From assembly GCF_041647995.1 (NCBI RefSeq), contig NZ_JARRIB010000004.1:124001-188000 (forward strand): a stretch of DNA of 64,000 bases, in the 5' to 3' direction. This document shows positions 42,973 to 52,316 of this stretch, one piece after another; within the stretch, counting starts at the first letter, position 1; every line of letters begins with the position of its first letter. Below the pieces are notes generated by a model that saw only the letters and a program-made list of their open reading frames with translations, had not been told where the DNA came from and searched no databases. A program made the translations under genes and the position numbers. The DNA is from Pyrococcus kukulkanii. GTDB taxonomy: Archaea > Methanobacteriota_B > Thermococci > Thermococcales > Thermococcaceae.

Positions 42973-43500
42973 CTAGATGTACTCGAAATCCCTCGTCATT
43001 AGATCCTCGAGCAACTCCTTAACCCAGGGCCTCCTCGTTCTGAGGGATAAGTGTATTATGCCCTCGACGTGAACCCCGTACTTCTCTTTGAGCTCCTCTT
43101 TGGTCACGGGCTCCTTGAAGAGGAAGGGCCTCTCTATCGTGAAGGCGTAGCCGAACTCGTTTATATACCCCTTAAGCCACCTCTTCCCCTCGCTCTCGCC
43201 GTGAACGAATGTTAACCCGCTTGTATCCTTCGTGAGCTCCCAAAGGGTTTCAAAATCAGCCTTTATGATTTCTCCAACTTCAAATCCCCCAGCTATGGTT
43301 CCCCTCTTCGTAAGGGTTTGTTCTTCGGTCAGGCCCAGCCTTCGGAGGGTCTTCTTCAGCGTGTACAAGTCCCCTCTCGCTATGTAGAGGAAGACGATAT
43401 CACCTTCCTCGAAGATCCTACTTCTCCTTATTTCATGCCACTTTAACCCTCTAAATATCAGCTCGCCGTAGACTTGATGGAGCGCAATTACGTGTTGCAT
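42973..43500 (-). CDS. PUA/ASCH-like domain protein (DUF365-like)
   Basis: 175 residues. The N-terminus HVIALHQVYGELIFRGLKWH-EIRRSRIFEEGD is PUA/ASCH-like, with GDIVFLYIARG and a long insert before HVEGIIHLSLRTRRPWVKEL. It resembles archaeal DUF365 proteins as far as I recall them. The role is probably RNA- or nucleotide-binding. Monocistronic. Confidence 0.65.
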   Translation of the reverse strand: MQHVIALHQVYGELIFRGLKWHEIRRSRIFEEGDIVFLYIARGDLYTLKKTLRRLGLTEEQTLTKRGTIAGGFEVGEIIKADFETLWELTKDTSGLTFVHGESEGKRWLKGYINEFGYAFTIERPFLFKEPVTKEELKEKYGVHVEGIIHLSLRTRRPWVKELLEDLMTRDFEYI

Positions 43501-43551
43501 GGTCTTCGATAGTGAGAAGGATTAAAAATATTATCTGCCTAGGAACTCTGT

Positions 43552-43928
43552 ATGAGGGAAGAAGCGAGGTTGCTCTGGGAGCAGGCACTGGAGGATCTAA
43601 AAACTGTGGAAGTTTTAATAGATGCCGATAGGTACTATGCTAGTGTATTCTTTTCCCAGCAGGCCGCTGAAAAAGCCCTTAAGGCCCTGTACATCGAGAT
43701 CAAAAAAAGAATTTCCCCCGAAAACTCATAGCTTAATTAGGTTATCCCAAGAATTAAACATTAAAGATGAGGAAATCATCGATGCCGTTCTTGACCTCAA
43801 CACCGTTACGAGATCCTGATGCTGCAAACGAAGTTCCAGCGAGAATATACAACAGGAGATCCGCAGTAGAGCACTTTGAAAAAGCTAAGAAGGTGGTGGA
43901 GTTTTGCAGGAGAAGATTGAAAGTTTAG
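43552..43928 (+). pseudogene. HEPN-domain toxin with frameshifts
   Basis: ATG 43552 gives MREEARLLWEQALEDLKTVE and YYASVFFSQQAAEKALKALY, a strong HEPN signature. At the A7 run 43702-43708 there is one A too many; in the next frame EFPPKTHSLIRLSQELNIKD and LDLNTVTR follow. A second break near 43815 leads to PDAANEVPARIYNRRSAVEH and the end TAG at 43926-43928. Two frame breaks make the HEPN protein incomplete. The MNT partner gene overlaps its end and is intact. Confidence 0.78.
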
Positions 43929-44212
43929 TTAAAATCATAAAGAAGGCCTATCCAGATGCTACTGTTATTCTCTTTGGCTCTAGAGCTAGGGGAGATTTTC
44001 TAAAGGACAGTGACTACGATTTGATAGTGGTTTCCAAAGCATTTGAAGAAAAGCAGTTCACGGACAGATCTACTGAAGTTCTGAAGTTGTTGTTTAAAGA
44101 GGGCATAGTTGGAGATTTTGAAATCCTCTGCTATACTCCCAAAGAGTTTGAAAGGAAGAAGAGAATGATAGGGATAGTTAGGGAAGCCCTAAAAGAGGGA
44201 ATTATTCTTTGA
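43904..44212 (+). CDS. Minimal nucleotidyltransferase (MNT antitoxin)
   Basis: 102 residues from a TTG with GGTGGTGGAG upstream. The catalytic motif VILFGSRARGDFLKDSDYDLIVV (GSRARGD, DSDYD) and the last acid in GDFEILCYTP are present. MNT proteins add AMP to a HEPN toxin partner. It overlaps the HEPN end by 25 bases. It is intact although the HEPN gene is broken. Confidence 0.85.
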   Translation: MQEKIESLVKIIKKAYPDATVILFGSRARGDFLKDSDYDLIVVSKAFEEKQFTDRSTEVLKLLFKEGIVGDFEILCYTPKEFERKKRMIGIVREALKEGIIL

Positions 44213-44478
44213 ATTGGAGAACGATCCAATGCCTATCTCCCTTTATCTTCATGGAAACTTTGTTCTTCCCCTTAACTGTCCTGCTACAGTAGGGCTTCAG
44301 CTCTTCTATGACCTCTCTATTTTTTCCTTACAAAGGTTATCTTCAAGGGAAGCTCCTTTATTAAGAGGGCATTGCCCTTTAGGGGGTAGAATTCACGCCA
44401 AGGGCCAACTAACCTGAAGTTGTGCTTTGCAAGTATCCTTATAACTTCCATTGGGATTATTTGGTGGAGCTTTAGCAT
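44202..44478 (-). pseudogene. Small unknown gene with a frame break at an A-run
   Basis: From ATG 44478 the minus strand encodes MLKLHQIIPMEVIRILAKHN and FRLVGPWREFYPLKGNALLI, then meets a TAG. The plus-strand T6 run 44320-44325 (A6 on the coding strand) contains one base too many; dropping it continues NREVIEELKPYCSRTVKGKN and DRHWIVLQFKE to TAA at 44204-44202. The full product would be about 91 residues. Not a recognised family. The end overlaps the convergent MNT gene. Confidence 0.6.
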
Positions 44479-44488
44479 CCTGAGCGCC

Positions 44489-45115
44489 CTATTGTGATTC
44501 TGAAAATTCCTCTAATTCCTCTTGTCTACTCTCGATGACCCTCTTAATTATTCCTTTTATCCGTCCCCTCATTGTTGCACTTAAAATGTTCTCATTCATC
44601 CATAGTATTACCCAACCTTGATTATTCAATACTTCGTTCTTTTTGATATCCTTTTCCAATGGTGGATAGTATACATCTTCTGGAGCATATCCAACTGGTC
44701 TAAGAGGTTCCCCCTTTACCCACTTGGGAGTATGCCAGTATGTGGCTCCAGGTTCTATAGCTAGTTTAATACTAGGAAACGCAAAATCGAGATAGTACCC
44801 TGATATAGAGTATTGCCTGAAATAATCAACACCCTCCCTGTAGCCAAGGCTCTTTAAGATGTTATCAATAGCCTTCTCAAGATTTGTATCGGAAAAACGA
44901 GGTGGGGTATCTTTTTTCAAATATAGCTTATAATATCCTGGGGGTGCCCCTATTGTAGTCCAGCTCCAAACAAGGCCTATCGGAGGTTTACAATAACTAA
45001 TGATATACTCCAGCTCCTCCCTGGTAACTATAAGCCTCGATCTCCCGAACAATGCTTTCATCATGTAGTATTCACACCTACTCATAGTATGAGGGGATAT
45101 TGTGAAAAGCTTCAA
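44489..45115 (-). CDS. Vsr/DUF559-like PD-(D/E)XK putative endonuclease
   Basis: 208 residues. The core reads GYYLDFAFPSIKLAIEPGAT, YWH, then a Pro-rich loop, KDIKKNEVLNNQGWVILWMN, which fits the Vsr/DUF559 nuclease fold: D (LDFAF), E (AIEPG), D-x-K (KDIKKNEVL) and W residues. The N-terminal 100 residues are unlike the family and could bind DNA. No partner methyltransferase is nearby. It lies beside the HEPN/MNT pair, so a defence link is possible; this is inference. Confidence 0.7.
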   Translation of the reverse strand: MKLFTISPHTMSRCEYYMMKALFGRSRLIVTREELEYIISYCKPPIGLVWSWTTIGAPPGYYKLYLKKDTPPRFSDTNLEKAIDNILKSLGYREGVDYFRQYSISGYYLDFAFPSIKLAIEPGATYWHTPKWVKGEPLRPVGYAPEDVYYPPLEKDIKKNEVLNNQGWVILWMNENILSATMRGRIKGIIKRVIESRQEELEEFSESQ

Positions 45116-45214
45116 TATTACTCACCCATAACGTAATTTTGTGTATTTGCTTTTAAAACTTTATTAAAAAAATAAAGGAACAGTTTTTAAGGACTATCGC
45201 CTAAAATTTCTTCG

Positions 45215-45970
45215 ATGATAGTCGAGGTTGCGGGAGTTTTAGCTTCCTCCAAGAATGTAATAGCTTTCACGGGTGCCGGGATTAGCGCCGAGAGCGGGGT
45301 TCCAACTTTTAGGGGTAAGGATGGACTGTGGAAGAAGTACAGGCCAGAAGAGCTCGCAACGCCCGAGGCCTTTGCAAGGGATCCAAAGCTCGTGTGGGAG
45401 TTTTACAAGTGGAGAATTCGGAAGATCCTTCAGGCAAAGCCAAATCCAGCCCACTACGCCCTCGTTGAACTCGAGAGGATGGGAATATTAAAAGCCGTGA
45501 TAACCCAGAACGTCGATGACCTTCACAGGGAGGCCGGAACCAAGAACTTGATCGAACTCCACGGCAACATCTTCAGGGTTAAGTGCACCTCCTGCGACTA
45601 CGGAGAGTACCTCAAGGAAACCGGCAGGGTAAATGAAATCCTCAGTCAGGAGCTCCCTAGGTGTCCCAAGTGCAACTCGCTGTTAAGGCCTGATGTAGTC
45701 TGGTTCGGTGAACCATTACCGGAGGAAGCCTTAAGAAAGGCCTTCAGGCTTGCTGAGACTGCCGATGCTGTGATAGTTGTTGGGACTAGCGGCGTTGTCT
45801 ACCCCGCAGCCTACATACCCTTCATAGTGAAGGAGAATGGCGGAACGGTTATAGAGGTGAACGTTCAGGAGTCAGGTATAACTCCGATAGCGGACTTCTT
45901 CTGTAGGGGCAAAGCTGGGGAAATACTTCCAAGGATCGTGGAAGAGGTCAGGAGGCTCCTCAATGAGTAG
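45215..45970 (+). CDS. cobB: Sir2-family NAD-dependent protein deacylase
   Basis: 251 residues. [15 protein letters not shown] near residue 21 is the NAD-binding motif, [12 protein letters not shown] and the catalytic [12 protein letters not shown] (His) follow, and the zinc site is CTSC...CPKC. The segment [10 protein letters not shown] has the Tyr and Arg of class III sirtuins that accept succinyl- or malonyl-lysine. The gene is translationally linked to the following Mrp cluster by an 8-base overlap. Confidence 0.93.
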   Translation: MIVEVAGVLASSKNVIAFTGAGISAESGVPTFRGKDGLWKKYRPEELATPEAFARDPKLVWEFYKWRIRKILQAKPNPAHYALVELERMGILKAVITQNVDDLHREAGTKNLIELHGNIFRVKCTSCDYGEYLKETGRVNEILSQELPRCPKCNSLLRPDVVWFGEPLPEEALRKAFRLAETADAVIVVGTSGVVYPAAYIPFIVKENGGTVIEVNVQESGITPIADFFCRGKAGEILPRIVEEVRRLLNE

Positions 45971-46568
45971 GGTTCATTTGTACCTCAGGAAGAGGCTCGA
46001 AGAGATAAGGGACAGGTACATTTACGAAATCTACGAGAGGCAGAAGCTTCCTCCCTGGGAGAGATTCCTGCTTACTTGGATAGTCCTCTTCGCCTTCTGG
46101 CTTGGCATTACAGGCGACATTACACCTCAAGGACTTTCTCTGGGCCTACCAACGACTGGAATAATAGCATTCTACATGAGAGACCTCCTCACCGACGATA
46201 TAAGACACTCGAAGCATCTAGTCTGGAAGATCCTGTACTTCGCCTTCCTTTACCTGCCCCAGTACTTAATAATTATGGCCTTCAGGCTCCTTGAGAGCAA
46301 CATAAAGGTTGCGAAGCATGCCATATTGATGGACATAAACCCAGGAATAGTAAGGATTAAAACAAGTCTACACTCAAACACTGGGGTAACGATCCTCGCC
46401 AACTCAATTACGCTGACCCCAGGAACTTTAACCCTGGATGTCGTGAAGAAGCTCGATGGGACATATCTTTACGTTCACTGGATAGACGTTGAAACCCTGA
46501 ACGTTGAGAAGGCTGGAGAGATCATCAAGGGGGACATTGAGGAATGGCTAAAGAAAATCTTCTGGTAG
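45963..46568 (+). CDS. mnhE: Mrp-type Na+/H+ antiporter subunit E
   Basis: 201 residues, N-terminal charged extension then three TM segments ([51 protein letters not shown]) and the conserved MnhE C-terminus ([40 protein letters not shown]). First of seven overlapping Mrp genes downstream of Sir2. Confidence 0.9.
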   Translation: MSRVHLYLRKRLEEIRDRYIYEIYERQKLPPWERFLLTWIVLFAFWLGITGDITPQGLSLGLPTTGIIAFYMRDLLTDDIRHSKHLVWKILYFAFLYLPQYLIIMAFRLLESNIKVAKHAILMDINPGIVRIKTSLHSNTGVTILANSITLTPGTLTLDVVKKLDGTYLYVHWIDVETLNVEKAGEIIKGDIEEWLKKIFW

Positions 46569-46816
46569 CGGGCATTGGAATGTTATTGTTCACGGCACTA
46601 ATGGCTATGTACAGAGTCATAGCGGGCCCTACGCTGGCCGATAGGATAGTCGGACTTAACACGGTAACGACCAAGGTAGTTGGAATTATAGCGATACTCG
46701 CTGTGCTCTGGAGGGAGTGGTATCTGATAGACGCCGCAATAGTCCTACTGATGGTCAACTCCGTCAGTGGTCTTATACTGGCCAAGTACATGGAGAGGAG
46801 GGGGAGGAATGCTTGA
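46544..46816 (+). CDS. mnhF: Mrp-type antiporter subunit F
   Basis: 90 residues with three TM segments. MYRVIAGPTLADRIVGLNTV is the subunit F hallmark (residues 22-41). It starts 25 bases before the end of mnhE and ends 8 bases after the mnhG start. A membrane subunit of the multi-protein cation/proton antiporter. Confidence 0.92.
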   Translation: MAKENLLVAGIGMLLFTALMAMYRVIAGPTLADRIVGLNTVTTKVVGIIAILAVLWREWYLIDAAIVLLMVNSVSGLILAKYMERRGRNA

Positions 46817-47123
46817 AATAATTCCATTATTATTCGGTTATTCAATTATGTTCTTCGGCTCGCTTGGTGTGATAAGGTTTCCCGATGTGTACACTAGGTT
46901 GCATGCCGCAACGAAGTGCGACACCGGTGGTATAATGGGGATAGTCTTTGGGTTGATGATGATCATGGACGGCCCGTTCGTAGTTAAGGTTAAACTCCTC
47001 TTCCTCTTGGTTCTTATAGCCCTGATAAACCCGATGGTAAGCCACGCGATCGCTAGGGGAGCGTACAAGATGGGCATAAAACCGGAGGTAAAGGTGGACA
47101 TGTATGCTTGGGACAATCCTTAG
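46809..47123 (+). CDS. mnhG: Mrp-type antiporter subunit G
   Basis: 104 residues from the ATG at 46809 (GGGGAGGA just upstream); the upstream ATG at 46767 would overlap mnhF heavily. Three TM segments and the signature FFGSLGVIRFPDVYTRLHAA near residue 14. The region near ATKCDTGGIMGIV and INPMVSHAIARGAY are also conserved. Confidence 0.92.
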   Translation: MLEIIPLLFGYSIMFFGSLGVIRFPDVYTRLHAATKCDTGGIMGIVFGLMMIMDGPFVVKVKLLFLLVLIALINPMVSHAIARGAYKMGIKPEVKVDMYAWDNP

Positions 47124-47562
47124 CTTAATCCTTATAGGACTCGCCCTCGTTGTCGTCCTGCACAGGGACTTCCTCGCCTCCCTGATAACTTACGGACTTG
47201 TAAGCTTAGCCTTCATTCTACTCCTCCTCTTGCTTAAGGCCCCAGACGTTGCCTTATCAGCTATAGTTGTCGGAGCCTTGGTTACCGGGTTATTCATATT
47301 CGCTTATGAGAGCACGGAAGAGGATGGAAAGATTGAAATTTGGAAGGGCATTTTCGTTCTCCCTCTCCTGGTCCTGCTCTTAAAGTGCGAGGTTGAACCA
47401 AGAACTTTTACGTACGATGCCTATATCTCACACTGGTCTATGGGGAATCTCGTTACCGAGATCTTGGCTGGGTGGAGGCTTTACGACAGTATAGGTGAAG
47501 CGATGATACTCTTCTCGGCGGCATTGGGATTTAGCTTGGTTCTCAGGAGGGACAGGAAGTGA
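47104..47562 (+). CDS. Mrp antiporter subunit with DUF4040 (MrpA C-terminal/MbhD-E-like)
   Basis: 152 residues, about five TM segments. LLLLLLKAPDVALSAIVVGA near residue 38 is the DUF4040 motif found in the C-terminal part of MrpA and in MbhD. The later half (EVEPRTFTYDAYISHWSMGN, then AEMILFSAALGFSLVLRR-like) resembles MbhE. It thus replaces the C-terminal part of MrpA as a separate gene. It overlaps mnhG by 20 bases. Confidence 0.82.
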   Translation: MLGTILSLILIGLALVVVLHRDFLASLITYGLVSLAFILLLLLLKAPDVALSAIVVGALVTGLFIFAYESTEEDGKIEIWKGIFVLPLLVLLLKCEVEPRTFTYDAYISHWSMGNLVTEILAGWRLYDSIGEAMILFSAALGFSLVLRRDRK

Positions 47563-47564
47563 AG

Positions 47565-47942
47565 ATGAGCATAGTTGCGAGAACCACGACAAAGCTTGTG
47601 AGCCCCTTCCTCGTTACCTATGCAGCTTACCTCATGCTGTACTCCTCCCAGTCCCCAGGGGGAGGGTTTCAGGCGGGAGTAATCCTGGGGGTGGCAATAA
47701 TCCTTCTCATAACCTCACATGGATACAGGAGGGTAAGGAAGAAGTTCAAGAAGAAGCTCGTAAGCTCAATGGAGGGGGTATCGGGCATAATCCTCATACT
47801 TCTTCTGCTGTTAACTGCTTTGTTATACTTACCTCCGCTGGAGGAAACTGTAATTCCCTTCAACGTTTTCGTTGGAATTAAGGTTGGAGCGGCCTTTACC
47901 ATGATATTCTACACGATAACGACCTTCATGGAGAGGGATTAA
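47565..47942 (+). CDS. mnhB: Mrp-type antiporter subunit B
   Basis: 125 residues from the ATG at 47565 (GGAAGTGA upstream; GTG 47559 also possible). Four TM segments and the signature SPFLVTYAAYLMLYSSQSPGGGFQAGVILG (PGGGFQAG near 35) of MnhB. It connects the DUF4040 protein and MnhC genes with one- to few-base gaps. Confidence 0.9.
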   Translation: MSIVARTTTKLVSPFLVTYAAYLMLYSSQSPGGGFQAGVILGVAIILLITSHGYRRVRKKFKKKLVSSMEGVSGIILILLLLLTALLYLPPLEETVIPFNVFVGIKVGAAFTMIFYTITTFMERD

Positions 47943-47943
47943 G

Positions 47944-48213
47944 ATGATAGGATTGATAATCACGATAATAGGGCTCTTCGGGATAATAGTAAATCAGTCA
48001 AAGCTTAAGCAGTTGCTATCCCTAAACATCATGGCCCTGGGAGTCGTTCTGTTCCTAATAGAGGAAGGGGCCAAGGTAGGAAGTGCCCCGCCGCTGAAGG
48101 GAGGCAATCCCGTGGATCCAATTCCCGCAGTTTTAATGCTTACAACACTTGTAGTTGACGTTGCCGTCACTGGCTTGGCCTTAGCTCTAATAATGGGAGG
48201 GAAGAGAAGGTGA
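47944..48213 (+). CDS. mnhC: Mrp-type antiporter subunit C (NuoK-like)
   Basis: 89 residues, three TM helices. IGLIITIIGLFGIIV then KLKQLLSLNIMALGVVLFLIE and DPIPAVLMLTTLVVDVAVTG are the NuoK/MnhC features. It overlaps mnhD by 4 bases. Confidence 0.9.
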   Translation: MIGLIITIIGLFGIIVNQSKLKQLLSLNIMALGVVLFLIEEGAKVGSAPPLKGGNPVDPIPAVLMLTTLVVDVAVTGLALALIMGGKRR

Positions 48214-49679
48214 ATGCAGTTGTAATGGTCATAGCACCTCTAATCTCAGCGATCTTAATATACCTCGTGGGGGCCCTTAGGATAGAGGGCACGATAAGGG
48301 CGAAGTTCAGGCTACCCCTAGGCCTTGAGGTTAAGGCTCTCTACATCCTCGGTGCCTTCACCCCAATGCTCTTACTTCCCTTTGTTTCCTCAGGAGTTGT
48401 CGGAGGATACCCCAGGGCGATGGGAATAGAGGTTGGAATTGATAGGGTTTCATTGCTCTTCCTCCTGGGAGAGTTCGTGGCTTTCGGCTCTGCCTCACTA
48501 TATGTGCTCTCCAAGGTCACCGACTGGAAAGAGCTGTCTCTCCTGTTGCTTGTTCACTCGGGGCTAATTGGTGCATTCATCTCGAAGGACTTCTTCAACT
48601 ACTACGTTTTCATGGAGCTTTCGGCGATATCATCCTTCGCCCTGATAGCGAGCTCCAAGGAGGAGGGAAGCAAAGAGGCCGCATTTAAGTACTTAATGCT
48701 ATCTATGACCTCATCCTACCTGCTTATTCTAGCGCTTGGCATGATATACTTCCAGACGGGATACCTCAATGTTAACCTCGCCAGAGATCTAAAGGATGAT
48801 CTGCCCGTTAAAATAGCCTCAGTGGCTTTGATGCTTAAAGCGGGAGTATTTCCCCTCCACATCTGGCTTCCAGATGCCCACTCTAAGGCAAAAACTCACG
48901 TCAGTGCGATACTCTCGGGCATAGCCGTTAAGGCGCCGATATATGGTTTAGTCCTCCTCTCAAACCTCTCTACCCTCGACTTCCTAAAGCCCTTCGCCTT
49001 GGCCTCAATGATCTTTGGAGTTGTCTTAGCATTAATGCAGGGGAACGTGAAGAGATTATTGGCTTATCACACGGTCAGCCAGATGGGCTACGTCCTCCTA
49101 GGGGTCACGATAAGCCCAATGGCTGCAGCTCTCTACTCCTTCGCCCATGCCACGTTTAAGTCGGGCCTCTTTCTCTCTTTGGGTTCACTGGTTGATGTTA
49201 GAAGGAAAAAGGAGTTGGAGTTCTTGGGAGCTCGAGATATGCCAATTCTGCTAGCGATAGTCCTAAGCTTAAGCCTTGCAATAGCTGGGTTTGGTTTGAC
49301 GGTCGGTGGGGTTGCCAAGTCTGCACTTACCGATGCAAAGCTCTTCGTTTATCTAGCCTCAGTCGGCACCGCGATGTCCTTTACGAAGGTCAACTATTAC
49401 CTGTGGAGGGGACATGGAGTTGAGCCTAACATGAAAACTGTAATACCGGGGGCGGTTCCAGCAGTCATTGCCTTTTTGGCCGGAATAATCTTGGGAGGAA
49501 AAATCAGTGTTTACGACTCCATGATAATCCTGGGGATAGCCCTGTTCTTCGCGTTAAGAACCAAGATACCGAGAAGGGACTTCCTGATTAATGTGGGAAT
49601 AAGCGAGGGAATAATTCTACTCACAGCTCTTCTATCTTCTTCCTTGCTATCTTCTTTGAGCCTATTCGAAGGCTCTTAA
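48210..49679 (+). CDS. mnhD: Mrp-type antiporter subunit D (NuoN/proton-translocating antiporter-like)
   Basis: 489 residues, about 14 TM segments. The conserved Glu in [18 protein letters not shown] near residue 135, the lysine in [23 protein letters not shown] near 205-220 and [16 protein letters not shown] near 280 are typical of the proton-translocating subunits. The cluster has only this one large subunit; an MrpA-size subunit is not present in the window. A convergent small gene overlaps its end. Confidence 0.92.
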   Translation: MNAVVMVIAPLISAILIYLVGALRIEGTIRAKFRLPLGLEVKALYILGAFTPMLLLPFVSSGVVGGYPRAMGIEVGIDRVSLLFLLGEFVAFGSASLYVLSKVTDWKELSLLLLVHSGLIGAFISKDFFNYYVFMELSAISSFALIASSKEEGSKEAAFKYLMLSMTSSYLLILALGMIYFQTGYLNVNLARDLKDDLPVKIASVALMLKAGVFPLHIWLPDAHSKAKTHVSAILSGIAVKAPIYGLVLLSNLSTLDFLKPFALASMIFGVVLALMQGNVKRLLAYHTVSQMGYVLLGVTISPMAAALYSFAHATFKSGLFLSLGSLVDVRRKKELEFLGARDMPILLAIVLSLSLAIAGFGLTVGGVAKSALTDAKLFVYLASVGTAMSFTKVNYYLWRGHGVEPNMKTVIPGAVPAVIAFLAGIILGGKISVYDSMIILGIALFFALRTKIPRRDFLINVGISEGIILLTALLSSSLLSSLSLFEGS

Positions 49680-49812
49680 AGAAGTTTATATGCTCCTCAG
49701 GAAGGAAGTTATCAAGCTTAGTTGCTTTAAGCCTCTTCTTTTTCTTTTCATTGTTCTTAGGTCTGCTCACCTTGACCCCAGGGTTTATGAAATCATCTAT
49801 CTTCCTGTCCAT
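49621..49812 (-). CDS. Small basic hypothetical protein, overlapping the antisense end of mnhD
   Basis: 63 residues from the ATG at 49812 with GGGAGTT 6 bases upstream. The product is Lys/Arg-rich ([26 protein letters not shown]). Its 3' end runs 59 bases antisense into mnhD. The sequence between mnhD and RuBisCO would otherwise be empty, so a real small gene is plausible but not proven. Family not recognised. Confidence 0.45.
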   Translation of the reverse strand: MDRKIDDFINPGVKVSRPKNNEKKKKRLKATKLDNFLPEEHINFFKSLRIGSKKIARKKIEEL

Positions 49813-49859
49813 GAGCAACTCCCATTCCTTATTGAAAGGAAAATTTAAAGAAATTTCGA

Positions 49860-51122
49860 CTACTTTGGCTTGAGATAGCCCCACTTCTCTAAGGCCTTCT
49901 TCAGTTCAGGACTTGATTTCGCTTTCTCCTCAAGGTCTATTCCATCAACTGCAGCCTCAATGGCATCCCTCAATGCTTTAGCTCCAGCCTTCGGCCCATC
50001 TGGATGGCCCATGACGCCTCCTCCAGCTTGAACAACGAGATCTTTTCCGAACAGCCTTATCAGCTCGGGCATTAAGCCAGGGTGAAGACCCCCGCTTGCT
50101 ACTGGGAACACCGGTCTTATGTGCTCCCACTTGCTCAAGAGGAAGTCGTTAATTCTCTTTATTTCCTCATAATTCCCGGCCATCTTTCCTACAGCTGTTC
50201 CGGTGTGGATCTGATCAATCCCAATCATTCTTGCGGCCTTAGCTAAAGCAAACATTGTTATGCCGTGCTTTGGGTTCCTAGTGAATGCCGCGTGCATTGC
50301 CCTATGAGCATGGATTGCCAATCCCAAGTCTTCGGTAACCTCCCTCATGTACTGAAGTGCACTCCATCCCGCAACGACTATATCAATCATCACGTACTGC
50401 CCGCCTTCATTGGCGACTAATTCGGCCCTCTTCTCCATTACATCTACTGGGCCGGTGATGTTGATCAGGTACTCCTTTGTCTCCCCAGTTTCTGCCTCGA
50501 CCCTGTCCCTCACCCTGTAGAGCTTTCTCACCCTCTCTTCGAACCTGTTAAAGGGAAAGCTCGTGAAGTTCTCGTCATCCTTAAGCAGGTCAATGCCTCC
50601 GCTCCAGAGCTCGTAAGCAATCTCAGCATATTCCTCAACGCTCCACCCCATCTTTGGCTTTGGAACCGTTGCTGTTAAAGGCCTGTCCTTAATCCCCATG
50701 AATTCCCTAATCCCCTTAACTCCGTACTGGGGCCCTCTGAAGTGCCTCAGGTACTCGTATGGGGGATGGAAGTCTAGCAATCTTAGATTCTTCAACGCTT
50801 TCATTCCGAACACGTTACCGGCTATAGCGCTGAAGAGCTGGACTAAGCTCCCCTCCTCAAACAGGGTTAGGGGGTAAGCTATCTTAGCTATATAACCTTC
50901 ACCGCTCTTCTCTAAATAAAATACCTTTGCCATACTCCTCCTTGCCATCTCTGGAAGCTTCCAGAGGGTCGTCCATGTTCCAATAGAGCTTTCGCTCGCT
51001 ATCCTTCCAGCTGCCTCTTCAGGAGAAACGCCGTTCGGCTCAAAGTAGTACTCAACTATAAGCTCGTCCTTTCCTGGGGTGTAGTCAAGGTCAACAAAAT
51101 CGAGGTACCACTCAACCTTCAT
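49860..51122 (-). CDS. rbcL: Type III ribulose-1,5-bisphosphate carboxylase/oxygenase
   Basis: 420 residues from the ATG at 51122, with GGTG as ribosome site; ATG 51134 adds MVLP. The active-site block [14 protein letters not shown] near residue 180 contains the carbamylated lysine and metal-binding Asp and Glu. [12 protein letters not shown], loop 6 [26 protein letters not shown] and [20 protein letters not shown] follow. The sequence is of the archaeal form III. It works with AMP phosphorylase and ribose-1,5-bisphosphate isomerase in nucleoside degradation, giving two 3-phosphoglycerates with CO2. It follows a MgtE-like gene by 36 bases on the same strand. Confidence 0.95.
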   Translation of the reverse strand: MKVEWYLDFVDLDYTPGKDELIVEYYFEPNGVSPEEAAGRIASESSIGTWTTLWKLPEMARRSMAKVFYLEKSGEGYIAKIAYPLTLFEEGSLVQLFSAIAGNVFGMKALKNLRLLDFHPPYEYLRHFRGPQYGVKGIREFMGIKDRPLTATVPKPKMGWSVEEYAEIAYELWSGGIDLLKDDENFTSFPFNRFEERVRKLYRVRDRVEAETGETKEYLINITGPVDVMEKRAELVANEGGQYVMIDIVVAGWSALQYMREVTEDLGLAIHAHRAMHAAFTRNPKHGITMFALAKAARMIGIDQIHTGTAVGKMAGNYEEIKRINDFLLSKWEHIRPVFPVASGGLHPGLMPELIRLFGKDLVVQAGGGVMGHPDGPKAGAKALRDAIEAAVDGIDLEEKAKSSPELKKALEKWGYLKPK

Positions 51123-51158
51123 GGGGAGCACCATATATTATTGCTTCGGCCACGCTAA

Positions 51159-52316
51159 TTAGATTATCGCGACTATGAATAGGGTTGAGATGACATCCGA
51201 AAGAGTAGTTATCGTGGGAACGGTAACGTTGTCGGGATCGAGACCTATCCTTTCGAAAGCCCTAGTTAGGAAATAGGCGAGGGTCATTACTCCCAGCGCT
51301 ACAAGAGGATACAGGGCTATGAACTTTCCATAGATTCCGACTCTAACTCCCTTAACTATCGAGTACAGAAAAACTCCAACGATCATCATGAAGGCCGAGA
51401 AAGGGTATGCTATCGCAACGTACAGGAGCATTTCAAGGAGCGTTTTAACGTCAATTAGACCCTCAATCTCCCCAAGGTGAACCCTGGTTGAGGTTTTTGA
51501 GCCTATTATTGATCCTATGTTTCCAAGGCTCGCAAGGACTACTGGGTACATTATACTGAACACCGTTCTCCCTATTTCTTCGCTGTACGTTTGCAGTATT
51601 GAACCTGTAATACTGGAAACGATTGCTAATATCCCTATAATCCCCAGGATCTCCCTGATTAATGTAACATCCTCACGCTCGTATCTAACTCCCCTTCCAA
51701 CTAGAATTGAGATGAGAACTCCAATGACGAAGAGGGCAGTGAATATTGACGTGTCATGCTCATATAAGTAAAGAAACGTCACTAAGAGGGGTATCGTTAT
51801 TAGATCCGCGGTGGCCGTGACTATGGGAACTGCTATTGCGTCTGGATCAATGCCTCTCTTAAAGGGAACTATCGTTGCTAGGGCCGTGGTGTAGGCAAGG
51901 ATGAGCGTGGCAAATATCGTTGAAGCGACGACTATTCCCAGGGATGAGAACACGTTTACTCTAACCTTCAGGGCCCCTATCAGCCACAGCACAAACAGCG
52001 GTATCATGGAGAGAACTATCGAAATAATCACGTTTTTCCTGACGTTTCTATCTCTTATGCTTGGCTCCATCTCACCAAGGTGAAGCATCGTCGTGAACCT
52101 CGAGGCTAAGGCACCGAATATGTTCCCTCTGAGTCCCATCAGTCCAGGGAGTATAACCAATAGAACCCCATACCTCATGAGATCGTGAAAGTACCTCCTC
52201 ATGAAAATGCCAGCAAAGAAATCTATGAACATGGCGAAGACTAACCCAGGAAGTGAAACTAGGCTGACCTCCTTGATTATCCCCTTGATCTCGCACCTGC
52301 TTACATTACGCAACAT
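51159..52316 (-). CDS. MgtE/SLC41-like magnesium transporter, membrane domain only
   Basis: 385 residues with two related halves of about five TM segments. Each has the MgtE signature: DPDAIAVPIVTATADLITIP near residue 158 and DPDNVTVPTITTLSDVISTL near 360. The N-terminal cytoplasmic CBS part of bacterial MgtE is absent, as in the archaeal SLC41-type proteins. It overlaps the radical SAM gene by 16 bases and precedes RuBisCO, a Mg-dependent enzyme. Transport direction is not decided by the sequence. Confidence 0.85.
   Translation of the reverse strand: MLRNVSRCEIKGIIKEVSLVSLPGLVFAMFIDFFAGIFMRRYFHDLMRYGVLLVILPGLMGLRGNIFGALASRFTTMLHLGEMEPSIRDRNVRKNVIISIVLSMIPLFVLWLIGALKVRVNVFSSLGIVVASTIFATLILAYTTALATIVPFKRGIDPDAIAVPIVTATADLITIPLLVTFLYLYEHDTSIFTALFVIGVLISILVGRGVRYEREDVTLIREILGIIGILAIVSSITGSILQTYSEEIGRTVFSIMYPVVLASLGNIGSIIGSKTSTRVHLGEIEGLIDVKTLLEMLLYVAIAYPFSAFMMIVGVFLYSIVKGVRVGIYGKFIALYPLVALGVMTLAYFLTRAFERIGLDPDNVTVPTITTLSDVISTLFIVAII

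Noticed and set aside
45215-45970. Sir2 as a Sir2-HerA type anti-phage system
   Set aside because: The Sir2 here is a compact housekeeping-type deacylase with a zinc site, and herA is 11 kb away in the Mre11-Rad50 operon.
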